The position numbers and the translations under genes were made by a program. A stretch of DNA of 64,000 bases from NCBI GenBank assembly GCA_009823395.1, contig CM020507.1, positions 6,222,501 to 6,286,500 of the forward strand, in the 5' to 3' direction. Below are positions 36,811-49,096 of this stretch, in pieces (the first letter of the stretch is position 1; each line of letters begins with the position of its first letter). The DNA comes from Thamnaconus septentrionalis. Its lineage: Eukaryota > Chordata > Actinopteri > Tetraodontiformes > Monacanthidae. The notes below the pieces were generated by a model, which saw only the letters and a program-made list of their open reading frames with translations, was not told the origin of the DNA and did no database searches.

Positions 36811-36983
36811 GCTTTCATGCCTCCAAGTTGCATAGAAGTGAAACCAAAAATAAATAAATAAATAAACTCCCTTTTATTATAATAATTTACCAGATATTCA
36901 AATTTACCATCTGTTGTTGCAAAAAACAAATTATGAATAATGAACAACTCGTCTGTTTCTGCGGTTTTTATTTAGGTATTCAC

Positions 36984-36984
36984 A

Positions 36985-37018
<34 letters not shown>
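36984..37018. repeat. (CA)n microsatellite
   Basis: About 17 CA units following TTCACAGA. Confidence 0.94.
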
Positions 37019-37020
<2 letters not shown>

Positions 37021-38029
37021 ATTCCTGTCACATGTGCCTCTAATCCAAAGTTGACTTCAAGTTGAATCAGTTAAGTCACTAATGGATCCACAGCCGTGTA
37101 GTGTCATTCATCAACACTAATCTACTCCTGAACAGGGACAGTCTGGACAACCTTCTGATCCATTGAGCTCCTTCACCTGTTTTATTGTCCATGTTATGAT
37201 TTTTGTCATTGTTTTTGATAAAGAATTCTTTTATCTTCCACCACTTCATGGTGGCTGTCTGGCGGGTCGGCGGCTCACTGACTTCTCATTGTGCTCTTTG
37301 ATCACCACAAGGTCAAACTCAGGTCAGGGGTGTCTCAGCACGACGACTCACTTTGAAAAATCCTGTTAGTCGATAAGAAAGCTGAGAGCACCGCTGTCTG
37401 TCTGTCTGTCTGTTTTCTCAGCCCTGAGGGAGAGATGGAACTCGCTGCACTGACTCTCAACATGCCCTGTTATAGGTGCCAGTCTTTTTTGTTTTCAAAT
37501 GTAGACGAAACCGCTCTCTTAAAATATGTTTCTGCTGTTTTCAGAGGTCGTCGTCGTCGCCGCTCTTGCTTTCTTCTCATAACCCGACATTTGATGAAAC
37601 ACCACATCTTCGAGTGTTTTGATGAATGAGAAATTTATTTCACACGCTCATCGCTGAACCAGTTGTTTACTGTAACTCCCTGTTTTTGATGAACCTGGTC
37701 CAGATCCATCGTCTCTGAGTCCTGATTGGATGCTGGTTGGTCCGCCCTCATTCTGGCAGGCTGAAAACGGTTTGGTGTAGAGCTCCATAAGATGGATACC
37801 TAAGAATTTTACAGTGGAAATAATATTGAAATCTGGATATCAGGTTTAGTTTTCATCCTAAACTAAAATTAATCAGATATTGAACTTGGTTCTCTATCAG
37901 TCATCAAAGCAGAAGGTTTTATTTCTTCAGCATTTTGCCAGAGAGCGCCGTAGCTGATAGATTCATATATAAAATACGTAGGGGTGTGTGTGTGGTGTAC
38001 GTGTGTGTTTGTCTTTTCCCCCCTCAGGT

Positions 38030-38420
38030 ATAACCTTTTCTTTCTAATGGAAACTAAAAGGTCACACAGCATCTCACTTAAGATTGAAAATTCAGGAGTT
38101 ACACTGAGCCCCTCGGCCAAAAGAGCGCCAGCCGCTGAATCTCTGAAGAGCGCAAAAGCAAAAGCTGCCGCAGTAACCAAAATAGGTGATGGAAGGGGGG
38201 CAGAATTCCCTCTTTTTTCCCTCCGCGTCTCGTATTTCCATTTCCTAACGCGAGCGCAGGGGGGAAATTAAGCCATGTGAATTAAACAACGCGGCTGTGA
38301 CATTTATGTGCCTCCTATAAAGCTGAGACAGGCCCAATTTATGAGCTCTCGACCAGTAAATACAGCACTCAGGAAATGTGATTAGACTCGTAAATAGGAG
38401 AGTTCCCGCTGTTCCAAAGA
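38030..38420. other. Repeat-poor block, possible conserved non-coding element
   Basis: No simple repeats over about 390 bases. It carries GTGAATTAAAC, CAATTTATGAGC, CAGTAAATA and GTGATTAGAC, motifs of homeodomain and POU type. There is no coding signal with splice sites. The reading as a regulatory element is inference only. Confidence 0.3.
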
Positions 38421-39422
38421 TCCTTGTGAAAGCATGTGTTCAGGACATTTTCCTCCTTCTTTTTTTCTTTTTAATGCGCTGTGTCCATAAGGCTCCATAT
38501 TCCGAGGGGTCAGCTAGAGATTTATTGTAGCAGCTGTATGATTCCTGTGAGTTAGTGCATGAACTTTCACGTGGAAGTTCATTCCTGTCCTATTTGGAAA
38601 ACATATTCTCACTACCTTGAATAGTGGCTGAAGTCATTTTACATTCACTGGAAAATAAAAATGCCAGGCTGTTATTTATTTAAGAAAGCTTTCAAAAGAA
38701 GAAGTCCAGACTGTATGAATCCAAGTGTCCAGTCAATGTGATTACCTTTGTTTTGGTATCAGTTTGATAAATGTTGCACGCAAGCGCAGCAAAAAAAAAA
38801 TACGAATGAACTTGTGAAGGTGCTTGAGCAACAAGTTGACAGGCAGGAGTGAAGACACAGCTGAACTCCAGTACAACATAGTCCTTAACAGGTGAAGATC
38901 ATGCGATCCTGCTAGTGGTGAATGTAAAGTGGCAGACCAAAAAATAATTACTGAGAAAAAGTTTTTGATCAAGCTGGATTAATTAGATTGTGTACTGATT
39001 CATTTGTTAAATCTAGTGGGCTTGTGGGTCATACAGCGTTGTGTTGTGGTCGTCAAGGCTGAATAACGTTGTAGCTGCACATTGTGGAGACTTACAGTGA
39101 TGAAAATGTGTACACAAGCTTAAGCATGTTGTCCGTGGTAATTGTCTCTATTCCAAGTATTCATTTATATTCCTAATCTAAGAAACGACAGTACGACGAA
39201 GCCCAATCGCATGCGCCCAGATTTGTACTTGCTTTATCTTAAATGGCCACTTTCTGATGAAAACAACAACAACAAAACAACTAATGTGGTTTTATTTGTC
39301 TCTGCTTTTATCAGCTATTCCTCTCCAGGGTGAATCATGTGTGAAAACAAGATACAGATCATCTCATTTCCCTCAGCAAACAGCGTCTAATATGACCACA
39401 GCGAAGAGGGAGAGAAAACTAA

Positions 39423-40132
<710 letters not shown>

Positions 40133-40511
40133 TGAAGAAGGTGCATTGTTCACTCTGTGTTTACCTGTGTGTTTGGGCTCGTTGCACTGCTGTAAACACT
40201 CACCCTAGTCGCTGTCCAACAGCGTGTCTGATCAGCCTCCATCTGCCACCTTAAATGTAGCCTCGCTGCCGTGCCAGCGCTCTCTTTGTGATTGGCTCAA
40301 TGTTTTCCACACCACTCCCCTTTGACCTCACCCAATTTAGAAATATGAAAAAAATAAAAATAAATATATAAAAACTCCCCCAATCAAGCCTCGAGTTTGA
40401 AACTGAGAACACTCGGCCTTTCCAAGTGTTTGCTTCTTCAGCCAAGAGTTACACCGACTCAAATCAATTGTGCAGCATATGGCACAGTAACAGCTGCGAG
40501 GATGGGATAAA

Positions 40512-40543
<32 letters not shown>

Positions 40544-40692
40544 GAGGGAAACTTTGTTGAATGGCTATGAAGCTCTGAAGCTCTGAACACCATCAGTTTG
40601 TTTTCCAGGCAACAATCTTCCTTTTCTGCTTTTACAAAGTCAGGAGAGGAATGAGATTGTTGCAAGGAGGACAAAAAGCCTCATACCACCAT

Positions 40693-40730
<38 letters not shown>

Positions 40731-42135
40731 TCCACCATCTCGTAGCCTCCACTTTTACAAAACACCAGGCCGACACGAGAGGACGGAAAACATTTTGCGG
40801 AGGAGGAAACGACGTATAGCAGAGGCTACCCACACACACACACACACACACTCAACATTTTCCCTTCTGTACCACATTGAATTTGCTCGCCCGGGTGAAA
40901 AAAAACTCAATCAAAAACAGGCGCGGCTTGGTTTGAGCCGACGTGACGTGGAGCGGCGCGACGTTGATGTATCCTCACAGAAATAGATTGTTCAATCTTT
41001 GTTGGCCGCACAAGAGAGCGACTGACACCGTGGAGAGGTGAAGCAGTGACGGGGAAACACCGACAACAGCGGGCTAAGAAAAGAGACCCAGGCTTGTGTA
41101 AAGGCTGAAGGCTTGTTATTCTTTTCAGTGCAAAAGGTTTTTCATCAAAAGAAGTCAGCATTACAAGTTCGTTTTTAAGCAACGAGAGCCGCCAGGTTAT
41201 TTATTAGCCATTTCTGAAAGCCTTGAAAAGCATCCCGTGGCCGACTGCTATGAGAATCAATCAGTGGCCCAGTTCATGTCTGTGAATACATTGAATCACC
41301 TTGTTGGACAGATATTGGCTTTAGACTTATCAAAACATCCACTTGTTTGAAAAGGTGACGAGGTGAACTGTCTCTTAAAGGTCCGGTGTGTAAAAGTTGG
41401 AGATTTCGAAGAAGAAAATGCAACATCATGTGGTCACATTTTAGATTGAAACACTCTTTCACTCTCCCTCCCTTTCCTGAGTTTGCCAGTGAACTACAGT
41501 ATTATTATTATGAATGGAAGGATGGAATCTTTGGTGTGTTTTCGCTGGAGCATGTTGCACTGAAACGACCCTCCTGTGTTCTACCAACCCGACAACACTT
41601 AGTTATACTGTAGCTTCCAGTGGTTCACAACAGCATCGCCAAAGGCCTGTACTTCCTGAATGAGCCCCCTAGTGGGCGCTCCTGCTTCCCGCTACCGTTC
41701 GGTTGGTGTGATATTACCTGGACTGGAGCAGCGGATGCAGCAGGGGTGACGGAGGTCAGCCAGCAGGGGGGGCTGTGGAGGAGGCTCAAGGACGACAGAC
41801 TGATTGAAAAGAGTCACAGACTGCAAGAAAAGTTTTGAAGCGATTCTTTCTGGTGACTCATTTCTGATTGGACAAACTGTGCTGGGCTGACAGAGCTGTT
41901 AACAAGTAGCAGAGAAATGTGCCCCCACGCCGCCGCCCCCCTTCTAGATTGCAGCTCCCTCGTCATGTCTGTGACTCACTTTAACTTCAGACCAGACCAC
42001 CGCGTTGACTCGCTGCTGCTGCCTTTGTCCGCAAGGAAAACGGCAAAATTCAAAATAATGAGACAACCACTGACAGAATGGACATGACAGAGAAAGAGAG
42101 GACCAGTGGTAGTAAAAATAATAATAAAATGTTAA

Positions 42136-42392
42136 GGGCCACTGTAGCTCAGGAGGTAGAGCGGGATGCCAATGACCGAAAGGTTCAAATTCCACTCCAT
42201 CCTTGTCTGTCGTGTCCTTGGGCAAGGCACTTAACCCTAAATTGCTCCCAATGGGGCTGGCAGCGCCTTGCATGGCAGCAGCCACCCATGAGTGTGTGAG
42301 TGAATGGGTGAATGAGAGGCCATTGTAAAGCGCTTTGGGGTACAGTGAAGGTGCTGGAAAGCGCTATATGTGCAGTCCAGTTACCATCATTT
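42136..42392 (+). mobile_element. tRNA-headed SINE
   Basis: The head carries TAGCTCAGGAGGTAGAGC (tRNA A-box region) and, 25 bases on, GGTTCAAATTCC (B-box). The body follows with GTGTCCTTGGGCAAGGCACT, TAACCCTAAATTGCTCCCAA, GGCAGCGCCTTGCATGGCAG, GTGTGTGAGTGAATGGG and TGTAAAGCGCTTTGGGG. The tail is GCGCTATATGTGCAGTCC, AGTTACCAT. This head-body-tail arrangement is familiar from fish SINEs. The head is too diverged and is continuous with the body, so it is not a functional tRNA gene. Confidence 0.85.
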
Positions 42393-42502
42393 AGAATGGA
42401 GACGGTGGTGCAACTCCAGGGTTGAAGGTCAGTCGTCCGAAAACAGCAGGAGAGCATGTGAATGAGTCAGTGTCAAACTGGGCTTCTGTGGCAGCAACTT
42501 CC

Positions 42503-42504
<2 letters not shown>

Positions 42505-42554
<50 letters not shown>

Positions 42555-42557
42555 CGT
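42505..42557. repeat. (GT)n then (GC)n
   Basis: GT array passing into CGCGCGCGCG, a strong alternating purine-pyrimidine tract with Z-DNA potential. Confidence 0.93.
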
Positions 42558-42709
42558 TCTTGTAAACACGTCATTTTGGGGAGCGTTAACACGTTTCCAG
42601 TCCATATTCTGGGCCCTCTAACGAGTTGTCATCAACTGTCTAAGGGTTTGTGGCAGCTGAGGGGGGGCCAGTTGCACAAAGCAATGGAAAATACATGGAG
42701 GTGTGTGTA

Positions 42710-42742
<33 letters not shown>

Positions 42743-43175
42743 TTTTGTGTGTGTGTGCACGCGCCACAACATCCAGCTGTTCTCACTAGACTTGAACCTC
42801 AGCACCATCTGGAAAGCACATATTGACGCCATCAAGACAAACAGTTTGGTCAAAATCAAACAACGCATTAAAGACACAGATTTTGCTCGTTTAGAGGCGG
42901 CGGCGCTCAACGATGTAATGGGACGTCACTGCGCTCCGTCACTGCGCTCTGGTTGTCATCAAGGAATCAAGAAATAAAGGAACGTAGCGTTTAAAAAATA
43001 AAGGAACCTGGCAGATAGAGAGAGATAGAAATATAAATGTAGCCATGGCTGTAATTCCTCCATCCATTCACACAGTTGGAACAACTGACTCACTTACTGG
43101 TATCACTGCTTCGCAGTTTGACAAGCTGATTGAGCCATTTTCTCTCTCTCTTTCTCTCTTTCCCCCCACCGCCAG

Positions 43176-43343
43176 TGAATGGAGGGTGGTCTACGTGGAC
43201 GGAGTGGTCGGTGTGTAACAGTCGTTGTGGGCGGGGCATCCAGAAGCGAAGCCGCAGCTGCACCAACCCGGCGCCTCTGAACGGGGGGCTTCCCTGCGAC
43301 GGACAGGCCATCCAGAAGCTGGCCTGCACCACGCTGTGCACGG
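43176..43343 (+). CDS. unc5c: unc5c exon 6: first thrombospondin type 1 repeat
   Basis: After a CT-rich tract and CCGCCAG, TG completes a Val codon. The exon then reads [40 protein letters not shown] and [15 protein letters not shown]. The W-x-x-W-x-x-W array (STWTEW), the CxxxCG motif and the six cysteines define a TSP1 repeat; the tryptophans are typical C-mannosylation sites. The exon is phase 1 in and phase 1 out (168 nt), so it is a symmetric domain cassette. The donor is GTACGA, somewhat weak. The linker reads LCTVDG where remembered human UNC5C has LCPVDG. Confidence 0.97.
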
Positions 43344-43711
43344 GTACGACCCTACGGGACCAGGACCAGGACCGGCACCACATACACAACATACTCACAA
43401 TCTGGGTGTCACTCACTGACTCCCTGTTTGGTTGTGTTTTCTGGGGAGCAAACAATCGCTCCCTGGAGCCACGTTTAAAACACCACGGCCGAGCTTGTTT
43501 CTGAATAATATCTAGAGTCTGATTCCCCATCATCTTTCACTCCTCCAGTTAATGGTTTATAGAATAGAATAGAATTGAAGAGAAGAGAAGAGAAGAGAAC
43601 ACAATAGCATGCCTTTATTTATCCCACATTGGGGAAGTTTGCATCATGACAGCAGCAAACACACTGCAAATGTTCTTTCCTCTCTCTCGTCCACTCTGCG
43701 GCGCCCCCCAG
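43344..43711 (+). other. intron 6 (368 bp)
   Basis: Short intron between the two TSP1 exons. It contains an AGAAG/AGAATAG-rich stretch and a dispersed repeat tail at 43559-43655, and ends GCCCCCCAG. Confidence 0.9.
43559..43655 (+). repeat. Dispersed TTTATTGATC-type repeat tail, copy 4
   Basis: (AGAAT/AGAAG)n lead, then GCCTTTATTTATCCCACATT, then GGGGAAGTTTGC and GACAGCAGCAAAC. It lies within 60 bases of the exon 7 acceptor. Confidence 0.6.
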
Positions 43712-43876
43712 TGGACGGTGGCTGGACCGACTGGACCAAGTGGTCTCCCTGTGGCACCGAGTGCACCCAGTGGAGGAGGAGGGAGTGCAGCAACCCCTCG
43801 CCCAAGAACGGAGGGCAGGACTGCGAGGGGTCGGTGCTCCAGTCCCACAACTGCACCGACGGACTCTGCATGCAAA
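43712..43876 (+). CDS. unc5c: unc5c exon 7: second thrombospondin type 1 repeat
   Basis: TG completes the Val codon. The exon then reads [40 protein letters not shown] and [14 protein letters not shown]. This is the second TSP1 repeat, again with W-x-x-W-x-x-W and six cysteines; NCT is a likely N-glycosylation site. The exon is phase 1 in and phase 1 out (165 nt). The last base, A, is shared either with exon 7a (giving Ser) or with exon 8 (giving Thr), exactly as in the two known UNC5C splice forms. Donor GTAAGT is strong. Confidence 0.97.
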
Positions 43877-44191
43877 GTAAGTGGACGTCTGCTGGAGCGC
43901 CCTCTAGGGGGCAATCTCCTCACGGACCGGTCTCCACTCGATACAACCTTCTGAAATCACATTTGAAGGTGGAAAAATTCAAATGTGCCCATTGGGACGT
44001 GTTGACTATTCAGCTGGAAATTGCTTTGACCTTTGACCTCTCTGAAGCTGTAGTGAACGGTGGGCTGGAGCCGTTGTGTGTTGCATGTTCATTGAAATTG
44101 CCCCAATTTAAAATATTGATGACTGAAAGTACAACACATTGCACGGCACTACGACATCGGAAAACCCATCGGTCGGTCGTCCCCCCCCACC

Positions 44192-44250
44192 TCTCTTCTT
44201 CTTCTTCTTCTTCTTCTTCTGCTGCTTCTTCTCCTTCTTCTTCTTCTTCC
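44192..44250. repeat. (TTC)n array with TGC interruption
   Basis: TTC units at about 44195-44220 and again at 44228-44250. Confidence 0.9.
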
Positions 44251-45609
44251 CCCATTCCTGCTAATTTCTCCCAGAGCGCTGAGCACTCCTGCAGCCACTG
44301 TGGATGATTTATGAGCGTGAGCTCCCTGGATGCCACCATGAGTAACTGCACTGTGTATTTCCCTCCCTCACTGTCCACAACTCAAAGTCCAACGATAAAA
44401 AACCCAAAACACAAAAATCCCTTTTTATGAGGAAAGTAATGATGGATAATGATGTGGAGCAATCATCCAAAGAAATGGCCAACAATTAGGTGAAGTGACA
44501 CCAGTGTTGAGACGGAGGAGGTGCGGTGGTTTACAAAACCTCCCAGAAATGTCCTTTATAATGAGTCAAAACGATTCACATGGCAAGAAAAGACTGACGG
44601 ATGATTTTTCCAAGGTGGTGGCAATTATCATTATTACTTGCTGACTTTTTCCCTGTTTTTTTCTGTCCCTGCCTGTGCTGAGCAGAGAGACGTCAGAGGT
44701 GTTGAGAGGAAGACAGAGAGATGTGTCTGAGTGACGGCAGTAAAGGAAACACACACACACACATTGATAATTATTCCTTCAGTTCTCATTAGTTCTTCTT
44801 TCACTCACCACAGCAGCCGCAGACAGATTTTCTCTTTTAAAACAGTTTTTAGGGGCCGTCTTGTGTGTTTTGGTCTGTGGAGGTTTTTATGAAAAGATGA
44901 GAGGGATATTTTTTCTCAGGGTTGCATGCAAAGCTGACGAGACCCCAGGACACAGTGGGGAAATGCAGCAGATAGAGTTACAAAGAAACAAAAAGCACTC
45001 TGTGAAAGAAAATCACATCCTGGAGGGGGTTTCACTCAAGCTGTGAAAAAATATAAAATCATACTAATAAGAGCACGGTGCTAAACTGCTGTGGCTGAGA
45101 TAATCAGCTGCAGCCTTCAGACTGGGCCAGCCGTGATCACTGCTGCGACTCCGCCTTGACTGGCCTGAAAAACATCCATCAGGACCCAAAGTGTTTGTTT
45201 TTCTTGAAGTTCTCAATCACTTGGTGGCGCTGCAGTCAGTGCGACTCCACTGTGACCCACTGCCATGAACTGTTTGAAGAGGAATACTTTCGCCGCTGAG
45301 GCTTTACCGGTAACTGCGGGCAGGCGATCAATAGGATGATGAATCATTGAGTTGGGTGGCGGCAGTGGCGATATTAACGCTGAGAAAACCTGCGTTTTTC
45401 TGGAGCTTCAAGGTGAAGCCAGCGGCCATCCAAGCCGCCACCGCCACCGCCACTGGGCTCACTGCAGCAATCGACGCGCAGCATCGACATCTGACAACCC
45501 CGGAGCCGCACTCAGCAGTCAGCTGACTTTGGCTGGATTTGTCCTCACAGACTTTCTGTAGTATTTCGGAATCGATCAGGACGTCCGAGTCCTCAGTGAG
45601 CTGCTAGTG

Positions 45610-45668
45610 CAGGGAGTCCCAACTGTTTGACTGGTGGGCCACAGAGGGTTGTAAAATGTGACAGAGGA
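45610..45668 (+). mobile_element. Fragment of hAT-like MITE family A (left end)
   Basis: Reads CAGGGAGTCCCAACTG, TTTGACTGGTGGGCCACAG and GTTGTAAAATGTGACAGAGG. These match the left end of the copies at 53022 and 63013; the rest is absent. Confidence 0.7.
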
Positions 45669-47689
45669 AACGATATATGATGGGGTATGTACTTTAGAAA
45701 TCAAGTTACCGTTAGGGTATTAATATGTAATATTATTTTTGCGGAAATCTTATAGCTGATTTTTCAGTCTTCGAGTGATTCTAATGTGTGTTTTTGTCTT
45801 TTAATTTCGTTTTATCGCCTCCTACTGTCAGAAGCAGGACAGCGCGTCCCAGCGAGGCGCCACAGTTCCACTCAAGGTCAGACAAACGAAGGTGTGACCA
45901 CCCTCCGTCATTAACACTGTTAGACGGGGAGAAAAAATATTGCGTGCGTAGCAGCGAGCTCAAGGCCGTCTTCCCCTGAGCAGCCAGAGGGGGGCGGCGA
46001 TGCGTCAAGATCGTAATAGATGCTTCGCCTTGCAAGCAATAAAATAATCTCATATAATCCCTGAGAAAGCTTCAGCCATGGGCTGGTTATTGACACGGCT
46101 CACTGTATAACCTGACACAGTGTATTATGTAGTGAGTCTGGGGTCTATCCCTGGACCCCCCCTTCACTCTCCTTCCCCCTGAGGGAGGGCGGGGGGCAGA
46201 CCAGTCCAGAGAGTGTGGGATTAAACCCAGAGAGGTGTATAGATTTAGGCTCATTTCCTCCATTGACTTTCTGTCTTTAAAATAACTCTGCAGACACAGA
46301 GACACGGCAGCCTCATGTTGCAGCCCTTTACTGGAAGCCAACTAGTGTGTGTGTGTGTGTGTGTTCAGATATCTAAAAGGCTTCAGCTGATTGATCCACA
46401 ACTTTACCTTTGACTAATGTCTTTTTTCCACTTTTTCTTTTTATCCATTGGATGTATTTCAACATCCATGAGTGAAGGAGCCCCTCTGAAGCGTTTATCA
46501 AACAGCTGCCTGTCAAATCCAACATATAAGGATATATAAGGATATACTGGATGAAGCCTCAAACCTACCAATCCAGTTGTGTAGTTTTGTTTTTCTGCCA
46601 GTGGCTCCAGGCACCAACAGTCTGAAAGGTTTGTTGGTGCAGCTGCTAACGTGAGTCACGTCGCCGCCCGGTGGTGGTGGTGGTGAACTAAACTCCTGCC
46701 AAAGCAGGTCCGAGGCAAAGCGGAACATCTTTTTTTTTCTCCAAGAAATTCTTTCAACGCCGCCCGGTTTCTTGGACAACTCACTTCCTGCGTCGCCCTC
46801 TGCACTTCCCTCAGCCGCCACCAGGCGTGCACTCATTCCTTCGTCCTCTTGACGTCTCCTTCTTCTCCTTCTATTTCTGTGGTTTTTGATATCAGCTGGC
46901 AGCACTTACATCCTGCTTCCACTGGAACTGAAAGGATGGTGTTCACTGAATGCTAAATCTGAACAGAGCGTGTGTCGGGTTTTCAGCCATTCAGCTGAAT
47001 GTCATCCAAGGTCATCGCAGCTCGAAGCCGCCACGCACCCACGTTTGATGTTGTTTATTTATTCAAGAGCGAAGAACGCGTGAACCCGACTTTGGCCGCA
47101 ACTCAACGCTTGTGTTCAAAACTGTTTTTTGAAAATGTTTATCGGTGCGTCGGCGCTCCGCGATTGACCTTTTGGGTTCTTAAAGCGGCTCTGTGTGTCC
47201 GTCTCACCCCCTCGCCTCCCCCCCGCCCCCCCCCCTCCAGCCACCTCCTTCCGCTGCCCTTTTCTCAGGAGTCGTGCTGCTAAATCCTGAAAGGTAGAAA
47301 ATCTGTTTGACCTGCTGGAGAGCATCACTGCTTCTGTTGGTCCGTGTTGATCTGAGAGTTCCATCTACTACATCGGGCCTGTTGGCATTTTCCTAACGCA
47401 TCGATCTGGACTGTTGGAGCAGCTTAGAGCTCCACTGTCCCAGCTCTCTCTCTCACACACACACACACACCTCTGAGTCTCACCATCACACTCTCACTCT
47501 CACTCCTGCTAGTGTTGTTTCTGGGATCCCAGGCTGCTGGGCTCCTGGGCTCCAATGCTGCAGTGAATGGAAGAGAGTCTGCAGCCAGTGAAGAGCTTTC
47601 AGTCAGCGCAGTGTTTCAGTGTCGACCTGGCTGCTCTCTACCATCTTCTCACTGACTCTTCTTCATTGACTCACTTTGTTGTATCGTTT

Positions 47690-48040
47690 CCTAATTAGCC
47701 TTTTCCTGAATGTTCTTTTATTTTCGTTCTCATCCAGTCTTTTCCACTGTCATCTCGCTTTTTTTTAACACACCGCTTGTGTTGACTTCATCATTTATCC
47801 TTCATTTTTTTGTTGTTTTTTTATGGGTGCCGTTGTTTTGCTATTTGTTTGAACCGCTCCCCCTTTAATTGGACCATGATAAATCCCCCTCCTCGCATGT
47901 TGCTCCTTATCTCCGCCGACTGGCACATTAATCAGCATGACATTTATTGGACGCGGCAGCGTGAATGCAGCCATTTGCTAATTTGTTTAATACAAGAATA
48001 ATAAATCTGATAAAAGTGCAATGAAAAGCACTTTTATTTG
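47690..48040. other. Repeat-poor AT-rich block, possible conserved non-coding element
   Basis: Unique sequence with many homeodomain-type sites (CCTAATTAGCC, TTTAATTGG, ACATTAATCAGC, CTAATTTG, GTTTAATAC) and no open frame with splice sites. It ends with a 10-bp perfect inverted repeat, ATAAAAGTGC and GCACTTTTAT, at 48010-48037. The assignment as an enhancer is inference from texture only. Confidence 0.35.
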
Positions 48041-48124
48041 GAGGCAGCGAATCAGAGAGCTGATTGAGAACCAGCTAGTCACACCCCCAATGAAGGCTAC
48101 CAGTGCGCATTGCACCATTTAACC

Positions 48125-48490
48125 CAGGCATGGGCAAACTACGGCTCGGGGGCCATGTACGGCCCATTAAACTTTCTAATCCGGCCCTCCGGACTTGAAG
48201 AAATGATATTAATAGTCAGTCAGTCATCAAATAGCTGTTTTTCCTCCATGTTTCCAGTGTTTTCAGAGTCATTTCAATAAAGAGCTAAACACCGTGTGGC
48301 TTCAAAGACACTGATTTGGTTGCAAATTTGCTTTGGTTTATTTTCAATTGACATTAAAACAGCATGTTTTCTACATATCCCATGATAGACTTTTTCCTCG
48401 TATGAGGTGGCTCACCAAAACACTCCGTCCATCTGCTGCTGCTCCGGCCCCTCTGTCTCTTTTTACAACCCATTGTGACTCACCGGTCTA
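48125..48490 (-). mobile_element. hAT-like MITE family A, reverse copy
   Basis: Begins CAGGCATGGGCAAACT (reverse complement of the right end of the 53022 copy). It continues with GGCCATGTACGGCCC, CATGTTTCCAGTGTTTTCAG, TCATTTCAATAAAGAGCT and GGTTTATTTTCAATTGACAT, to TTTTACAACCCATTGTGACT. The far end is degraded. Non-coding. Confidence 0.8.
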
Positions 48491-49036
48491 AAGGTTGACT
48501 GATTTCACTTCGTCTCAGCTTCACTCTTCAGGCCTTTGGGGCCAAAAAAGGAAACTGGTTGCTGCTCAGGCAAAGATTCTTTTCAGTTCCCCATGTTGCT
48601 CTGTTGCCTTTATCAATTATACATAATTACTTTAATTATACATCACATCATCATGAGTTGAGCCTCGTCACAGACCATCTGTCTGCCGGAGCCCAGCGGC
48701 TCACTCAGTGTGACTCGGCTGCAACTGTCTGAGAGATGCTCAGTTTTTTGGGTTTTTTTTGTTTGTTTTCTTCTTCTTCTCTCAAGCCTTTATGAAAAAC
48801 CTCTTCAGAACCGTTGATCAGATTAACAAAGGTTTGAACTACGAGCTGAGGAGGCAAAACTGAGTCTCTCTGAACCATTTTGTTTTTGTGTCTTGTGTGT
48901 TTGTTTCACTTTTATTTCATTCGGTTTTGATTTTGATTGTCGTGTCCTTCTCTCCCTCCATCCCTCTCTCCTCCCTCCATCCATCCATCCATCCATCCAC
49001 CCACTCCACCGCCCCCTCCTCTTTTCCTGTCTTAAG

Positions 49037-49096
49037 GTACATTTTCTCAGAAGTCCACTACTGAGTCCAGAGAAAAGAGTGATGTGGGGCTCCCAT
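49037..49096 (+). CDS. unc5c: unc5c exon 7a: probable alternative juxtamembrane cassette exon
   Basis: A 60-nt open stretch lies between a pyrimidine-rich acceptor ending TGTCTTAAG and a strong donor GTAAGT. Phase is 1 in and 1 out. With the A from exon 7 it reads STFSQKSTTESREKSDVGLP, and its last T joins exon 8 to give Ser-Ala-Pro. Mammalian UNC5C has an alternative insert at exactly this junction, remembered as SFIYPISTEQRTQNEYGFSS. Aligned after the first residues, F, T, E, R, G and the final S coincide and several others are similar. Length, phase, position and both splice sites all fit. It would add 20 residues, rich in Ser/Thr and charged residues, between the second TSP1 repeat and the membrane. 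The insert's recalled human sequence should be verified. Confidence 0.75.

Larger units (their letters stand above)
43877..49036 (+). other. intron 7, left part (5.2 kb)
   Basis: Contains a TTC/TGC array at 44192-44250, a family A MITE fragment at 45610-45668 and a repeat-poor block at 47690-48040. A reverse-oriented family A MITE lies at 48125-48490, and a (CATC)n tract near 48958-49000 sits immediately upstream of exon 7a. I see no gene in it. Confidence 0.85.

Noticed and set aside
42136..42200. tRNA gene at the SINE head
   Set aside because: A and B boxes are present, but the arms do not all pair and the sequence continues into a conserved SINE body.
43609..44307. 232-codon open frame covering exon 7
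   Set aside because: Only 43712-43876 is homologous to UNC5; the rest reads intron and a TTC array. The strong GTAAGT donor and the phase fit end the exon at 43876.
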